Origin: Amycolatopsis sp. cg9
Lineage (GTDB): Bacteria > Actinomycetota > Actinomycetes > Mycobacteriales > Pseudonocardiaceae
NCBI RefSeq assembly: GCF_041346945.1
Contig: NZ_CP166850.1
Span: 4,588,001 to 4,652,000, forward strand
DNA: 64,000 nt
Direction of reading: 5' to 3'
Position 1 is the first letter of the stretch, and the number at the start of each line of letters is the position of its first letter. Below the pieces are notes generated by a model, which searched no databases, was not told the DNA's origin, and saw nothing but the letters and a program-made list of their open reading frames with translations. Positions 34,304-43,630 of this stretch are shown in pieces. Both the position numbers and the translations under genes were made by a program.

Positions 34304-35298
34304 GGTTGGGACTGGCGGGCACCGGCCGGATCGGCACCGCGCACGCGGAGACGCTGAAGGGCTTCGAGGAGGTCGAGTCGGTCGTGGTGGCCGACGTCGA
34401 CCCGGCGCGGGCCGCCGCGGCCGCCGCCAAGCTGGGTGTCGAAACGACTTCCCTCGACGACCTGTTCACCGCGGGGATCGACGGCCTGGTCGTCACGGCG
34501 GCGACGGACGCGCACCCCGGCCTGATCATCGCGGCGGTCGACGCGGGCCTCCCGGTGTTCTGCGAAAAGCCGGTGGCCGCGGACATCCCCGGCACATTGG
34601 CCGTCATCGACCGCATCGGCGCTTCCGACGTCGCAGTCCAGATCGGCTTCCAGCGCCGCTTCGACGCGGGCTACGCGGCGGCGCGGGCCGCGGTCGCGTC
34701 GGGCGAACTGGGCTGGCTGCACACGCTGCGGGCGACGACGTTCGACCCGGCGCCCCCGCCCGCGGAGTACGTCGCCCACTCGGGCGGCCTGTTCCGCGAC
34801 TGCGGCGTCCACGACTTCGACATCATCCGCTGGGTCAGCGGCCGCGAGGTCGAGGAGGTGTACGCGATCGGCGCGAACCGCGGCGAGCGCTTCTTCGCCG
34901 ACGCGGGCGACGTCGACACGGCGGCGGCCACGCTCACCCTGGACGACGGCACCCTGGCGACGGTGTCCCTGACCCGCTACAACGGCGCGGGCTACGACGT
35001 GCGCCTCGACGTGCTGGGTTCGGTTTCGGGCGTGGTGGTCGGCCTCGACGACCGGGCCCCGCTGCGCTCGGTGGAGCCGGGGGTGGCACCGCTGCCGGGC
35101 CCGGCGTACCCGGGCTTCATGGAGCGCTTCCGGCCGGCGTACACGACCGAGCTGACGGCGTTCCTGGACGTGGTCGCCGGCCGGGCGCCGTCCCCGTGCG
35201 GGGCGGCCGACGCGCTGGAGGCGTTCTACATCGCGGAGGCGTGCGAGGTCTCCCGTCGCGAACGGCGTCCGGTGAAGCTGGCGGAGGTCCGGCGCTGA
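34300..35298 (+). CDS. iolG: Inositol 2-dehydrogenase (Gfo/Idh/MocA family)
   Basis: This 332-residue NAD-dependent dehydrogenase oxidises myo-inositol to 2-keto-myo-inositol, the first step of the pathway. The Rossmann motif GLAGTGRIG is at 4-12, EKP at 89-91, and the catalytic Asp/His pair is in RDCGVHDFDIIRW (about 168-180). It is separated from the rest of the pathway genes, which lie on the opposite strand. AGGAGG precedes the ATG. Confidence 0.92.
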   Translation: MRLGLAGTGRIGTAHAETLKGFEEVESVVVADVDPARAAAAAAKLGVETTSLDDLFTAGIDGLVVTAATDAHPGLIIAAVDAGLPVFCEKPVAADIPGTLAVIDRIGASDVAVQIGFQRRFDAGYAAARAAVASGELGWLHTLRATTFDPAPPPAEYVAHSGGLFRDCGVHDFDIIRWVSGREVEEVYAIGANRGERFFADAGDVDTAAATLTLDDGTLATVSLTRYNGAGYDVRLDVLGSVSGVVVGLDDRAPLRSVEPGVAPLPGPAYPGFMERFRPAYTTELTAFLDVVAGRAPSPCGAADALEAFYIAEACEVSRRERRPVKLAEVRR

Positions 35299-35342
35299 AA
35301 CCCGGTCGCGCGCCCCGGCACCCGGTGGGCAGACTCGGGGGG

Positions 35343-35819
35343 GTGATCGCGCTGACCCCGCTCGACGAGCCCGCCCTCGCGCGGCTGCTCGAAGCCGCCG
35401 TGGCCGGAGCCGGCCCGCTGGAGGTCATGCCGCCGGTCGAGGGTCCGCCCGGCTGGACCGCGGCGCGCCGGTCGGCGTTCCTGGCGTTCCACCGCGGCCG
35501 CTCGCTGAACCCGGCGACCGCGGTGGAACGCACGTGGGTGGTCGACGCGGACGGCGTCGCGGTGGGAGCCGCCCGGTTGGAGCGCCGCGGCGACGCGGTG
35601 GAGGCGGGCATCTGGCTGAGCCGGGACGCCCGCGGCCGGGGTGTCGGCCGCCGGGTCGCGCAGCTGCTGCTGGCCGAGGCCCGCCGCTCCGGTGCGGCGC
35701 AGTTCGTCGCTTCGACGACGGCGGGCAACGGCGGAGCCCGCGCGGTGCTCGCCGGGCTCGGCGCGTCCCTCACCATCGAAGGGGACGAGGTCGCCGCGGT
35801 GCTGCCGCTCAGGCCGTGA
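35343..35819 (+). CDS. GNAT-family N-acetyltransferase
   Basis: This 158-residue protein has the acetyl-CoA loop SRDARGRGVGRRVAQLLLAEA near residue 100, preceded by the WVVDADGVAVGAARLERRG strands of the GNAT fold. Substrate is unknown. A G-run immediately before GTG 35343 may serve as ribosome-binding site. Its 3' end overlaps the convergent SnoaL-like gene by 11 bases. Confidence 0.75.
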   Translation: MIALTPLDEPALARLLEAAVAGAGPLEVMPPVEGPPGWTAARRSAFLAFHRGRSLNPATAVERTWVVDADGVAVGAARLERRGDAVEAGIWLSRDARGRGVGRRVAQLLLAEARRSGAAQFVASTTAGNGGARAVLAGLGASLTIEGDEVAAVLPLRP

Positions 35820-36141
35820 CGCGCCAGTGCTCGACGATCCGGCCGTCCCGCAGCCGCTCGATCTGCATCTGCCGCGCCGGTTCCGGGCCGAAGCCGTGGA
35901 CCAGCAGGTGCGCGGCCACGAATTCGCCGTCCGCCAGCAGGTGCACCTCCTCGAACCGCAGCTCCGGCGCCTGCCGCCGCAGGTCCGCGACGATCGGCTT
36001 CAAGCCATCGGGACCGGGCGGCAGGTCCGGCAGGCTCGGGCTGTGGTTGACGTACCCGGGGTCGATCAACTCGTCGAACGCGTCGAGGTCGCCGCGGTTG
36101 AAGGCGTCCAGGTAGCGGCGGACGACGTCGGTGTCGGTCAT
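35809..36141 (-). CDS. SnoaL-like polyketide-cyclase/ester-hydrolase-fold protein
   Basis: This 110-residue protein has the SnoaL-like/NTF2 fold pattern: VVRRYLDAFNRGDLDAFDELIDPGYVNHSP at the start, a middle LRFEEVHLLADGEFVAAHLLVHG, and the DGRIVEHWRVTA strand at the end. The family includes small enzymes and binding proteins; no specific function can be assigned. ATG 36141 gives the usual length; a longer frame reaches 36186. Confidence 0.78.
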   Translation of the reverse strand: MTDTDVVRRYLDAFNRGDLDAFDELIDPGYVNHSPSLPDLPPGPDGLKPIVADLRRQAPELRFEEVHLLADGEFVAAHLLVHGFGPEPARQMQIERLRDGRIVEHWRVTA

Positions 36142-36188
36142 GCCGGCCAGGCAGCCGGCGGCCGCGCCGGAACGGAAATACGCCACTT

Positions 36189-36664
36189 GTGCTGAACCCG
36201 TATGAATGGGTTCGACGGGCCCGGCGCGCGGGGTCGCTGGTCGTCGTGTCCGAACCCGCGGAACTGCGGTTCGCGACCATGGGCGACGAAGCCGCGTGCC
36301 TGCTCCGCGACGGCCGCGGGGCTGGGCGGTGAAGACGCCGGCCGAAGCCCTCGCCCTCCCCGCGGTGACCTGGCCCGGCGTCGACGAGCGCCTCGACGCC
36401 TACTACCGCGCGAGGGACCGCGCCGGCGCGCCGCCCGCGAAGCAGGGGCCGCCGGCGAAGGACCTCGCCGAGGCGTTGCGCCTGGTCGAACTCGGTCAGG
36501 CCGTGACGTTCCCGCCGGAGTCGGTCGCCCGGCGCTACCCGCGTGCGGCGATCGCCTACCACCGGGTCGAAGGGCTCAGCGACGCCCGGCTCCAGGTGGC
36601 GTGGCCGGAGACGTCCCGCTCACCGCGGGTGGCGGAGTTCGTGCGGGCGGCGCTCGGCCAGTAG
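36189..36664 (+). pseudogene. Remnant of a LysR-type regulator (effector domain only, frameshifted)
   Basis: Two overlapping frames together read like the effector domain of a LysR regulator. A first frame (GTG 36189 to TGA 36330-36332) has RAGSLVVVSEPAELRFATMG. A second (GTG 36329 to TAG 36662-36664, 111 codons) ends with VTFPPESVARRYPRAAIAYHRV and SPRVAEFVRAAL, typical of LysR C-termini. No helix-turn-helix domain precedes it. The GTGA overlap could also be read as two tiny coupled genes, but the domain logic favours decay of one gene. Confidence 0.6.
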
Positions 36665-36943
36665 CGGCAGGAGCTCGGTCCGCACGTACTCCAGCGCGTC
36701 CCGCTCCGGCGGGATGTGCGGCCCCTGCACCCACCGGACGCCGTGCCGGACCGCCGCCGCCGTGACCCGTTCCCGCAGCGCGCCCACCACCCCCGCGCCC
36801 AGCACCAAGGCGTCCACGACGCCGAGCCGGGACAGCACAGCTTCCTCCGACGCGACGCCGTCCGCGGCGAGACCCGCCGCGGACAGCGCCGCCGTCACCC
36901 TCGAGACCGTGGCCGGGTTGCGGCCGAACAGGAGCACCTTCAT
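36620..36943 (-). CDS. Small Rossmann/receiver-like hypothetical protein
   Basis: This 107-residue protein starts MKVLLFGRNPATVSRVTAAL and alternates strands and helices like a response-regulator receiver, without a conserved phosphorylatable Asp pattern. The C-terminal half contains VQGPHIPPERDALEYV. I do not recognise the family. It overlaps the LysR remnant by 45 bases tail to tail, so one of the two is probably not under strong selection there. Confidence 0.6.
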   Translation of the reverse strand: MKVLLFGRNPATVSRVTAALSAAGLAADGVASEEAVLSRLGVVDALVLGAGVVGALRERVTAAAVRHGVRWVQGPHIPPERDALEYVRTELLPLLAERRPHELRHPR

Positions 36944-36976
36944 GCCCCCAGCCTCACACCTCAAGGGCGCTCGAGG

Positions 36977-38818
36977 TCAAGACAGCTCGAGCGTGGGCTG
37001 GTACATCTCGATCCAGTGGTAGAAGTCGAGCACCCGGTCCAGGCCGATGCGCATGGCCGGGTCCATGGTCGCCGAGTCCACTTCGGACGCCCGGTGCGCC
37101 CAGGCCTTGTCGACCAGGCCGAACACGGCGTGCCCCGGCTCGGCCAGTACCTCCTTGACCTGCTGCTGCAACGCCGCCGCGTAGCCCGGGTCCTGCGTCG
37201 ACGGGTACGGGCTCTTCACGCGGTCGCGCACCGAGTCCGGCAGCACGTGCTTCGTCGCGTGCCGCAGGAGGCTCTTTTCCCGGCCGTCGAACGTCTTCAG
37301 CGACCACGGCGTGTTGTAGACGTACTCCACCAGCCGGTGGTCGCAGAACGGCACGCGGACCTCCAGGCCCACCGCCATCGACGCGCGGTCCTTGCGGTCG
37401 AGCAGCATCCGCACGAACCGGGTCAGGTGCAGGTTGCAGATGGTCCGCATCCGCGCCTCGAGAGCGGACTCGCCGTCGAGGTGGTCGACCGAAGCGACCG
37501 CGGAGGCGTACTGGTCGGCGACGTACGACTCGACGTCCAGGTTCTTGACCAGCTCCGGCGTGTAGAGCGACGCCCGCTCGTCCATCATCGACGTCCGGAA
37601 CGCCAGCCACGGGAACGTTTCGGCGTTGACGGCCTTCTCGTCGTGGAACCAGCGGTAGCCGCCGAACACCTCGTCGGCCGACTCGCCCGACAGGGCCACC
37701 GTCGACTGGCCGCGGATCGCCTTGAACAGCAGGTACAGCGACGTGTCCATGTCGCCGAGGCCGGCCGGGATGTCCCGGGCCCGCAGCACCGCGCGCCGGA
37801 CCTCGGGGTCGGTGAGGTCGCCCGGGTTGAGCATGACGTCTTCGTGCGCGGAGTTCACCAGCTGAGCGACGTCCCGCACGAACGGCGAGTCCGCGGTGTC
37901 GCGCATCTCGTCCGGCTTGAAGTTCTCCTCCTGGCCGAAGAAGTCGACGGAGAACGTCCGCAGCTGCTCGCCCTGCTCGGCCAGCCGGGCCGCGGCCAGG
38001 CCGGTGACGGCGCTGGAGTCGAGCCCGCCCGAAAGCAGCACGCACCGCGGGACGTCGGCGACGAGCTGGCGGTTGACGATGTCGGTCATCAGCTCGCGCA
38101 CGCGGGCGACCGTCGTCTCCTGGTCGTCGGTGTGCTTCTTCGCGTCCAGCTGCCAGTAGGTGCGGGTCTTGATGCCCTCGCGGGACACGGTGACGATCGT
38201 GCCCGGCTGGACCTCCTCCATGTCCTTCCACAGCGACCAGCCCGGCCGCTTGGTGAACCCGGCCAGCTCGCGGAAGCCGTCGAGGTCGACGACCTTCTTC
38301 GCCAGGGGGTTCGCCAGGATGGCCTTCGGCTCGGAGCCGAACAGGACGCCGTCGCGGGTCGGGTAGTAGTAGAACGGCTTGATGCCCATCCGGTCGCGGA
38401 TCATGACGAGCCGGTCGTCGCGCTCGTCCCAGATCGCGAAGGCGTACATGCCGTTGAGGTGGTCGACGACCGCGTCGCCCCACTGCAGGTAGCCGTGCAG
38501 CACGACCTCGGTGTCGCTGTCGGTCTCCCACCGGTGGCCGAGCTTCGTCAGCTCGTCCTTCAGCTCGGTGAAGTTGTAGGCCTCACCGCTGTAGACCATC
38601 GCGACGTCGCCGTCCGGCGTGTGCACGGACATCGGCTGGCGGCCGCCCGGCAGGTCGATGATGGCGAGCCGCCGGTGGCCGAGCGCGACGTGCCGGCGAA
38701 CCCAGGTGCCTTCGTCGTCCGGGCCGCGGCAGGACATGGTCGCGGTCATCGCGTCGACCACTTCCCGGCGGCGGGTGAGGTCGGCGTCGTAGGAAACCCA
38801 GCCGGCGATACCGCACAT
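36977..38818 (-). CDS. asnB: Asparagine synthetase (glutamine-hydrolysing)
   Basis: This 613-residue enzyme has the N-terminal glutaminase domain with the nucleophile Cys2 (MCGIAGWV), RGPDDEG at 31-37 and YSGEAYNF, then the synthetase domain with the PPi loop SGGLDSS at 263-269. It transfers glutamine amide nitrogen to aspartate with ATP. The paralogous family also amidates peptidoglycan precursors or other substrates in actinomycetes, so asparagine as product is not certain. GGAGAGGGG precedes the ATG. It is monocistronic and divergent from kdp. Confidence 0.9.
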   Translation of the reverse strand: MCGIAGWVSYDADLTRRREVVDAMTATMSCRGPDDEGTWVRRHVALGHRRLAIIDLPGGRQPMSVHTPDGDVAMVYSGEAYNFTELKDELTKLGHRWETDSDTEVVLHGYLQWGDAVVDHLNGMYAFAIWDERDDRLVMIRDRMGIKPFYYYPTRDGVLFGSEPKAILANPLAKKVVDLDGFRELAGFTKRPGWSLWKDMEEVQPGTIVTVSREGIKTRTYWQLDAKKHTDDQETTVARVRELMTDIVNRQLVADVPRCVLLSGGLDSSAVTGLAAARLAEQGEQLRTFSVDFFGQEENFKPDEMRDTADSPFVRDVAQLVNSAHEDVMLNPGDLTDPEVRRAVLRARDIPAGLGDMDTSLYLLFKAIRGQSTVALSGESADEVFGGYRWFHDEKAVNAETFPWLAFRTSMMDERASLYTPELVKNLDVESYVADQYASAVASVDHLDGESALEARMRTICNLHLTRFVRMLLDRKDRASMAVGLEVRVPFCDHRLVEYVYNTPWSLKTFDGREKSLLRHATKHVLPDSVRDRVKSPYPSTQDPGYAAALQQQVKEVLAEPGHAVFGLVDKAWAHRASEVDSATMDPAMRIGLDRVLDFYHWIEMYQPTLELS

Positions 38819-38849
38819 AGGTGATCCCCTCTCCCAAAGATTTGCTTAG

Positions 38850-38865
38850 CCGATACAACTATCGG
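38850..38865. promoter_or_regulatory. Inverted repeat in the asnB leader
   Basis: CCGATA and TATCGG form a perfect 6-bp stem around a 4-base loop, 32 bases upstream of the asnB start on the minus strand. Immediately beyond it are two GTAACAC copies (38864-38881). The 324-base gap 38819-39142 holds this site and the kdp control region; no gene is seen. Confidence 0.45.
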
Positions 38866-39031
38866 TAACACAGGTGTAACACGGGCCTGAGATCTTGTCT
38901 GCCCGAATTGCACGTTCCGCACTTGTTCGGTCACGCGTTGTGTCGTGAGTCACTGACCAACTGCATGCGGTGACATCCAGGCAAACGTTTGCGTGACCGC
39001 CGCCACCAGCCATAAAGACGGCGTAAATGCG

Positions 39032-39060
39032 TGTCAGGAACGCATCAAGGCGCCATCAGC
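39032..39060 (+). promoter_or_regulatory. Probable KdpE-binding phased direct repeats
   Basis: TCA trinucleotides at 39034, 39045 and 39056 lie within related hexamers TCAGGA, TCAAGG and TCAGCC at exact 11-base spacing, one helical turn. OmpR-family regulators such as KdpE bind such tandem direct repeats as head-to-tail dimers. The site is 85-110 bases upstream of the first gene of the kdp operon. TTGCGT (38989-38994) and TAAAGA (39013-39018) with 18-base spacing could be promoter hexamers. Confidence 0.6.
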
Positions 39061-39142
39061 CGCAGGCCGGAACGGCGTCCCGGAGCCGCAGAGTGAACGA
39101 CGTCCGGTCACCGAACCCGGTGACCCGTCTTGAGAGGTGCCT

Positions 39143-39226
39143 GTGGCCGACTTGCTCTACGCCGTCCTGCTGATCGGCGTGTTCGTGGTGCTCGCGCTGG
39201 CGCTGCGCGGGATGGAGAAGCTGTGA
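39143..39226 (+). CDS. 27-residue single-helix membrane peptide at the head of the kdp operon
   Basis: GTG 39143 follows GAGAGGTG and encodes MADLLYAVLLIGVFVVLALA and RGMEKL, a single transmembrane helix with a short basic-acidic tail. Its TGA overlaps the kdpF start as GTGA. It is not KdpF, which comes next. A similarly placed tiny gene is, to my recollection, common in actinobacterial kdp operons. A small accessory subunit of the pump is the simplest idea. Confidence 0.7.
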   Translation: MADLLYAVLLIGVFVVLALALRGMEKL

Positions 39227-39324
39227 GCGGCGCGGGCACCGTGGCCAACGTCGTCGGCGGCCTGCTGGCGCTCGGCCTCCTCGTCTACCTGTTCGTCGCC
39301 TTGATCAGGCCGGAGAAATTCTGA
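39223..39324 (+). CDS. kdpF: K+-transporting ATPase small subunit KdpF
   Basis: This 33-residue peptide has one transmembrane helix and the family C-terminus [12 protein letters not shown]. KdpF stabilises the KdpABC complex in the membrane. The GTG start overlaps the preceding small gene and its TGA shares a base with the kdpA ATG (TGATG). Confidence 0.9.
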   Translation: MSGAGTVANVVGGLLALGLLVYLFVALIRPEKF

Positions 39325-40985
39325 TGTCCGACACGACGGCCGGGCTCATCCAGCTCGGCCTGCTCCTCGCCGCCCTCGCCGCGGTCTACAAACCGCTCGG
39401 CGACTACCTGGCGCGCGTCTTCTCGACCGAGAAGCACTCGAAGCTCGAGAAGGGCCTCTACCGGCTCTTCCGGGTCAACCCCGACTCCGAACAGCGCTGG
39501 CCGACCTACGCCGCCGGCGTGCTCGGCTTCTCGTTCGTCTCGGTCGTCCTGCTCTACCTGCTGCAGCGGCTGCAGCCGCTCCTGCCGTGGGACCTCGGCC
39601 GCGGCTCGGTCAGCCCCGGCGTCGCCTTCAACACGGCGATCTCCTTCGTCACCAACACGAACTGGCAGTCCTACGTCCCCGAGACGACGATGGGCCACTT
39701 CGTGCAGATGGCCGGGCTCACCGTGCAGAACTTCCTGTCGGCCGGCGTCGGCCTGGCCGTGGCGATCGCCGTGACGCGCGGGTTCGTCCGCGCCAAGACC
39801 GACCGGCTCGGCAACTTCTGGGTGGACCTCACGCGCGGCACGGTCCGCGTGCTGCTGCCGATGGCGTTCGTGTTCGCGCTGGTCCTGGTCGCGCTCGGCG
39901 TCGTGCAGAGCCTCAAGGCCGGTGTCGCCGTCACCAACCCCGACGGCAGCCGGAGCACCATCGCCCTCGCCCCGGCCGCGAGCCAGGAGGCGATCAAGGA
40001 ACTGGGCACCAACGGCGGCGGCGTCCTCAACGCCAACTCCGCGCACCCGTTCGAGAACCCCAACGCCTGGTCGAACCTCGTCGAGCTGTTCCTGATCCTG
40101 GTCATCCCGGTCAGCCTGACCCGCGCGTTCGGCAAGCTCGTCGGCAAGCCCAAGCAGGGGTACGTGCTGCTCGGCGTGATGGGCCTGCTGTGGGCGGCCT
40201 CGCTGGCGATCATCTGGTTCTCCGAGGCCTACGCGAACAACCCGGCGGCGCTGGCCGCGGGCGCGAGCACGGAGGGCAAGGAACAGCGGTTCGGCATCGG
40301 CCTGACGTCGATCTTCGCCGACACCACCACCGGCACGTCGACCGGCGCGGTCAACGGCGCCCACGACAGCCTCTCGGGCCTCGGCGGCGGGGGACCGCTG
40401 CTCAACATGCTCTACGGCGAGATCTCGCCGGGCGGCGTCGGCACCGGGCTCTACGGGATCCTGGTCATGGCGATCATCGCGATGTTCCTGGCCGGCCTGA
40501 TGGTCGGGCGCACCCCGGAGTACCTGGGCAAGAAGCTCGGCAAGCGCGAGGTCACCTGCGCGGCGATCGCGATGCTGGCGATGCCGACCGTGGTGCTCCT
40601 CGGCTCGGGGATCGCGCTGCTGCTCCCCGACACCGCGGGCGCGCTCGGCAACGGCGGCGCGCACGGCCTGTCCGAGATCCTCTACGGCTACGCGTCCACC
40701 GGAAACAACAACGGCAGCGCGTTCGGCGGCCTGACCGCGACGAGCGACTGGTTCCAGTCCTCGTTCGGCGTCGCCATGGCGTTCGGCCGGTTCATCCCGA
40801 TCGTCGCCGTGCTCTGCCTGGCCGGTTCCCTGGCCGCGCAGCGCAAGGTGCCCGAAACCGCGGGCACGCTGCCCACCACCGGGCCGCTGTTCGCCACCAT
40901 GCTCACCGGCACGGTGGTGCTCGTCGCGGCCCTCACGTTCATCCCGGCGCTCGCGCTCGGGCCCATCGCGGAGGCACTCGCATGA
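39324..40985 (+). CDS. kdpA: K+-transporting ATPase subunit KdpA
   Basis: This 553-residue channel-like subunit binds and translocates K+. The selectivity-filter loops are visible: [15 protein letters not shown] near 96-110, LGTNGGGV near 230, and [10 protein letters not shown] near 460. About ten helices are predicted, as in other KdpA proteins. The start and stop overlap kdpF and kdpB. Confidence 0.96.
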   Translation: MSDTTAGLIQLGLLLAALAAVYKPLGDYLARVFSTEKHSKLEKGLYRLFRVNPDSEQRWPTYAAGVLGFSFVSVVLLYLLQRLQPLLPWDLGRGSVSPGVAFNTAISFVTNTNWQSYVPETTMGHFVQMAGLTVQNFLSAGVGLAVAIAVTRGFVRAKTDRLGNFWVDLTRGTVRVLLPMAFVFALVLVALGVVQSLKAGVAVTNPDGSRSTIALAPAASQEAIKELGTNGGGVLNANSAHPFENPNAWSNLVELFLILVIPVSLTRAFGKLVGKPKQGYVLLGVMGLLWAASLAIIWFSEAYANNPAALAAGASTEGKEQRFGIGLTSIFADTTTGTSTGAVNGAHDSLSGLGGGGPLLNMLYGEISPGGVGTGLYGILVMAIIAMFLAGLMVGRTPEYLGKKLGKREVTCAAIAMLAMPTVVLLGSGIALLLPDTAGALGNGGAHGLSEILYGYASTGNNNGSAFGGLTATSDWFQSSFGVAMAFGRFIPIVAVLCLAGSLAAQRKVPETAGTLPTTGPLFATMLTGTVVLVAALTFIPALALGPIAEALA

Positions 40986-43030
40986 CCGTCACCGAAGAAC
41001 GACCCCAGGTGACTCCCGCCGAACCCACGAGCCGGGTCGGCGCCGGGGTGTTCAGCCCCCGCCAGCTCTGGACGTCGCTGCCCGACGCGTTCCGGAAGCT
41101 GAACCCGAAGCACCAGCTCGGCAACCCGGTGATGTTCGTGGTGTGGGTGGGTTCCGCGCTCACCACGGTCTTCGCGGTCACCGACCCGAGTGTGTTCACC
41201 ATCCTGATCGCGGTCTGGCTGTGGTTCACGGTCCTGTTCGCGAACCTCGCCGAAGCCGTCGCGGAAGGCCGCGGCAAGGCGCAGGCGGAGTCGCTGCGGA
41301 AGGCGAAGAAGGAGACCGTCGCCCGCCGGCTCACCGGCGACGGCTCCGAAGAACAGGTGCCCGGTGTCGAACTGAAGATCGGCGACCTGGTCGTGGTCGA
41401 GGCGGGGCAGGTGATCCCGGGCGACGGCGACGTCGTCGAGGGCATCGCGACCGTCGACGAGTCGGCCATCACCGGCGAGTCGGCCCCGGTCATCCGCGAG
41501 TCCGGCGGCGACCGCAGCGCCGTCACCGGCGGCACGACCGTGCTGAGCGACCGGATCGTCGTCAAGATCACGACCAAGCCCGGTGAGTCCTTCGTGGACC
41601 GCATGATCGCGCTGGTGGAAGGCGCGTCGCGGCAGAAGACGCCGAACGAGATCGCGCTGACCATCCTGCTCTCGACGTTGACGATCATCTTCCTGCTCGC
41701 CGTCGTCGCGCTGCAGCCGATGGCCCGGTACTCCGGCAGCGAGCAGTCCGTGATCGTGCTGACCGCGCTGCTGGTCTGCCTGATCCCGACGACGATCGGC
41801 GCGCTGCTGTCCGCCATCGGCATCGCGGGCATGGACCGCCTGGTGCAGCGCAACGTCCTCGCGACCAGCGGCCGCGCGGTCGAAGCCGCCGGCGACGTCT
41901 CGACGCTGCTGCTCGACAAGACCGGCACCATCACCTTCGGCAACCGCCGGGCCACCGAGCTGATCCCGGTCGGGACGTCCACCCCGGACGAACTGGCGCG
42001 CGCCGCCCGGCTGGCGAGCCTCGCCGACGAAACCCCCGAGGGGCGCAGCGTCGTCGAGCTGACCGAGGCCCACGCGGGCGACGACGTCCAGGGTGAGTTC
42101 GTCCCCTTCACCGCGCAGACCCGGATGAGCGGCCTCGACGTCGGGAGCCGGCGGATCCGCAAGGGGGCCGCTTCGGCGGTCCGGGCGTGGGTGCGCGACA
42201 ACGGCGGTGAGTTCCCCGACGAGACCGAGCGCGTGGTCGACGAGATCAGCGCCCAGGGCGGCACGCCGCTGGTCGTCGCCGAGGACACCGTGGTGCGCGG
42301 CGTGATCCGGCTCTCCGACGTGGTCAAGCCGGGCATGAAGGAGCGCTTCGGGGAACTGCGCGCGATGGGCATCAAGACGGTGATGATCACCGGTGACAAC
42401 CCGCTCACCGCACGGGCCATCGCCGCGGACGCCGGCGTCGACGACTTCCTCGCCGAGGCCAAGCCCGAAGACAAGATGGCGCTCATCAAGAAGGAGCAGG
42501 AAGGCGGGCGCCTGGTCGCGATGACCGGCGACGGCACCAACGACGCGCCCGCGCTCGCCCAGGCGGACGTCGGCGTCGCGATGAACACCGGCACCTCGGC
42601 CGCCAAGGAAGCCGGGAACATGGTCGACCTCGACAGCGACCCGACGAAGCTGATCGAGATCGTCGAGATCGGCAAGCAGCTGCTGATCACCCGGGGCGCG
42701 CTGACCACGTTCAGCGTCGCCAACGACCTGGCCAAGTACTTCGCCATCCTGCCCGCGATGTTCACCGGCATCTACGCCCAGCTGGGCGGGCTGAACATCA
42801 TGCACCTGGCCACGCCGAAGTCGGCGATCCTGAGCGCGGTCATCTTCAACGCGCTGATCATCGTCGTGCTCATCCCGCTGGCCCTGCGGGGCGTGCGGTA
42901 CAAGCCGTCCTCGGCGTCCGCGCTGCTGCGCCGCAACCTGCTCGTCTACGGCCTCGGCGGGATCGTCAGCCCCTTCCTCGGGATCTGGCTGATCGACCTG
43001 CTCGTGCGCCTCATCCCTGGAATCGGGTGA
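40982..43030 (+). CDS. kdpB: K+-transporting P-type ATPase catalytic subunit KdpB
   Basis: This 682-residue P-type ATPase energises K+ uptake. The phosphorylated Asp312 is in [11 protein letters not shown] (E. coli KdpB Asp307), with TGES in the actuator domain ([17 protein letters not shown]) and [20 protein letters not shown] in the hinge. Seven membrane helices are expected. A start at ATG 40982 overlaps kdpA. The Ser in TGES that is inhibited by phosphorylation in E. coli is also present here. Confidence 0.97.
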   Translation: MTVTEERPQVTPAEPTSRVGAGVFSPRQLWTSLPDAFRKLNPKHQLGNPVMFVVWVGSALTTVFAVTDPSVFTILIAVWLWFTVLFANLAEAVAEGRGKAQAESLRKAKKETVARRLTGDGSEEQVPGVELKIGDLVVVEAGQVIPGDGDVVEGIATVDESAITGESAPVIRESGGDRSAVTGGTTVLSDRIVVKITTKPGESFVDRMIALVEGASRQKTPNEIALTILLSTLTIIFLLAVVALQPMARYSGSEQSVIVLTALLVCLIPTTIGALLSAIGIAGMDRLVQRNVLATSGRAVEAAGDVSTLLLDKTGTITFGNRRATELIPVGTSTPDELARAARLASLADETPEGRSVVELTEAHAGDDVQGEFVPFTAQTRMSGLDVGSRRIRKGAASAVRAWVRDNGGEFPDETERVVDEISAQGGTPLVVAEDTVVRGVIRLSDVVKPGMKERFGELRAMGIKTVMITGDNPLTARAIAADAGVDDFLAEAKPEDKMALIKKEQEGGRLVAMTGDGTNDAPALAQADVGVAMNTGTSAAKEAGNMVDLDSDPTKLIEIVEIGKQLLITRGALTTFSVANDLAKYFAILPAMFTGIYAQLGGLNIMHLATPKSAILSAVIFNALIIVVLIPLALRGVRYKPSSASALLRRNLLVYGLGGIVSPFLGIWLIDLLVRLIPGIG

Positions 43031-43626
43031 ACGTCGTGAACACGCTCGTCAAGCAGACCTGGGCGGGGCTGCGCGTCCTCATCGTGATGACCGTCCTGCT
43101 CGGGATCCTCTACCCCTTGGCCGTGTGGGCCATCGCCCGCATCCCCGGCCTGGAATCGAACGCCGAAGGCTCGGTCGTCACGCGGAACGGCCAGGCCGTC
43201 GGGTCGTCGCTCATCGGCGTCGACCCGGTCCCCGCCGACCCGGCGCGCGACCCGTGGTTCCACACGCGGCCGTCGGTGGTCACCCCCGAGATGCCGTCCG
43301 GCGCGTCCAACAAGGGCCCGTACAACGAAGACCTCGTGAAGACCATCGGGGAGCGGAAGGACGCCATCGCGAAGCGCGAAGGCGTGTCGCCCGATCAGGT
43401 ACCGCCGGACGCCGTGACCGCGTCGGGTTCCGGCCTCGACCCGGCGATCAGCGTCGCTTACGCCGACCTCCAGATCGCCCGCGTCGCCCGGAACACCGGG
43501 CTTCCGGCGGACCGCGTGCGGCAGCTGGTCGAAGCGAACACCTCCGGCGCGGGGATCGGCGTCCCCGGGGTGAATGTGCTCCCGCTCAACTTGGCCGTGC
43601 AAGCCGCGTCCGGAGGGGCACACTGA
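43027..43626 (+). CDS. kdpC: K+-transporting ATPase subunit KdpC
   Basis: This 199-residue protein has one N-terminal transmembrane helix ([20 protein letters not shown]) and an extracellular domain with [37 protein letters not shown] and NVLPLNLAV, all typical of KdpC. GTG 43027 overlaps the kdpB stop; GTG 43036 is an alternative. Confidence 0.95.
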   Translation: MNVVNTLVKQTWAGLRVLIVMTVLLGILYPLAVWAIARIPGLESNAEGSVVTRNGQAVGSSLIGVDPVPADPARDPWFHTRPSVVTPEMPSGASNKGPYNEDLVKTIGERKDAIAKREGVSPDQVPPDAVTASGSGLDPAISVAYADLQIARVARNTGLPADRVRQLVEANTSGAGIGVPGVNVLPLNLAVQAASGGAH

Positions 43627-43630
43627 CAGC

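Noticed and set aside
38819..39142. A cyclic di-AMP (ydaO-type) riboswitch before kdp
   Set aside because: The conserved ydaO blocks are not visible in the leader; phased TCA repeats explain control by KdpE better.
40688..42805. A 705-codon open frame on the minus strand across kdpB
   Set aside because: It is antisense to a textbook KdpB, its product has no recognisable domain, and long antisense frames are expected in DNA with strong third-position GC bias.
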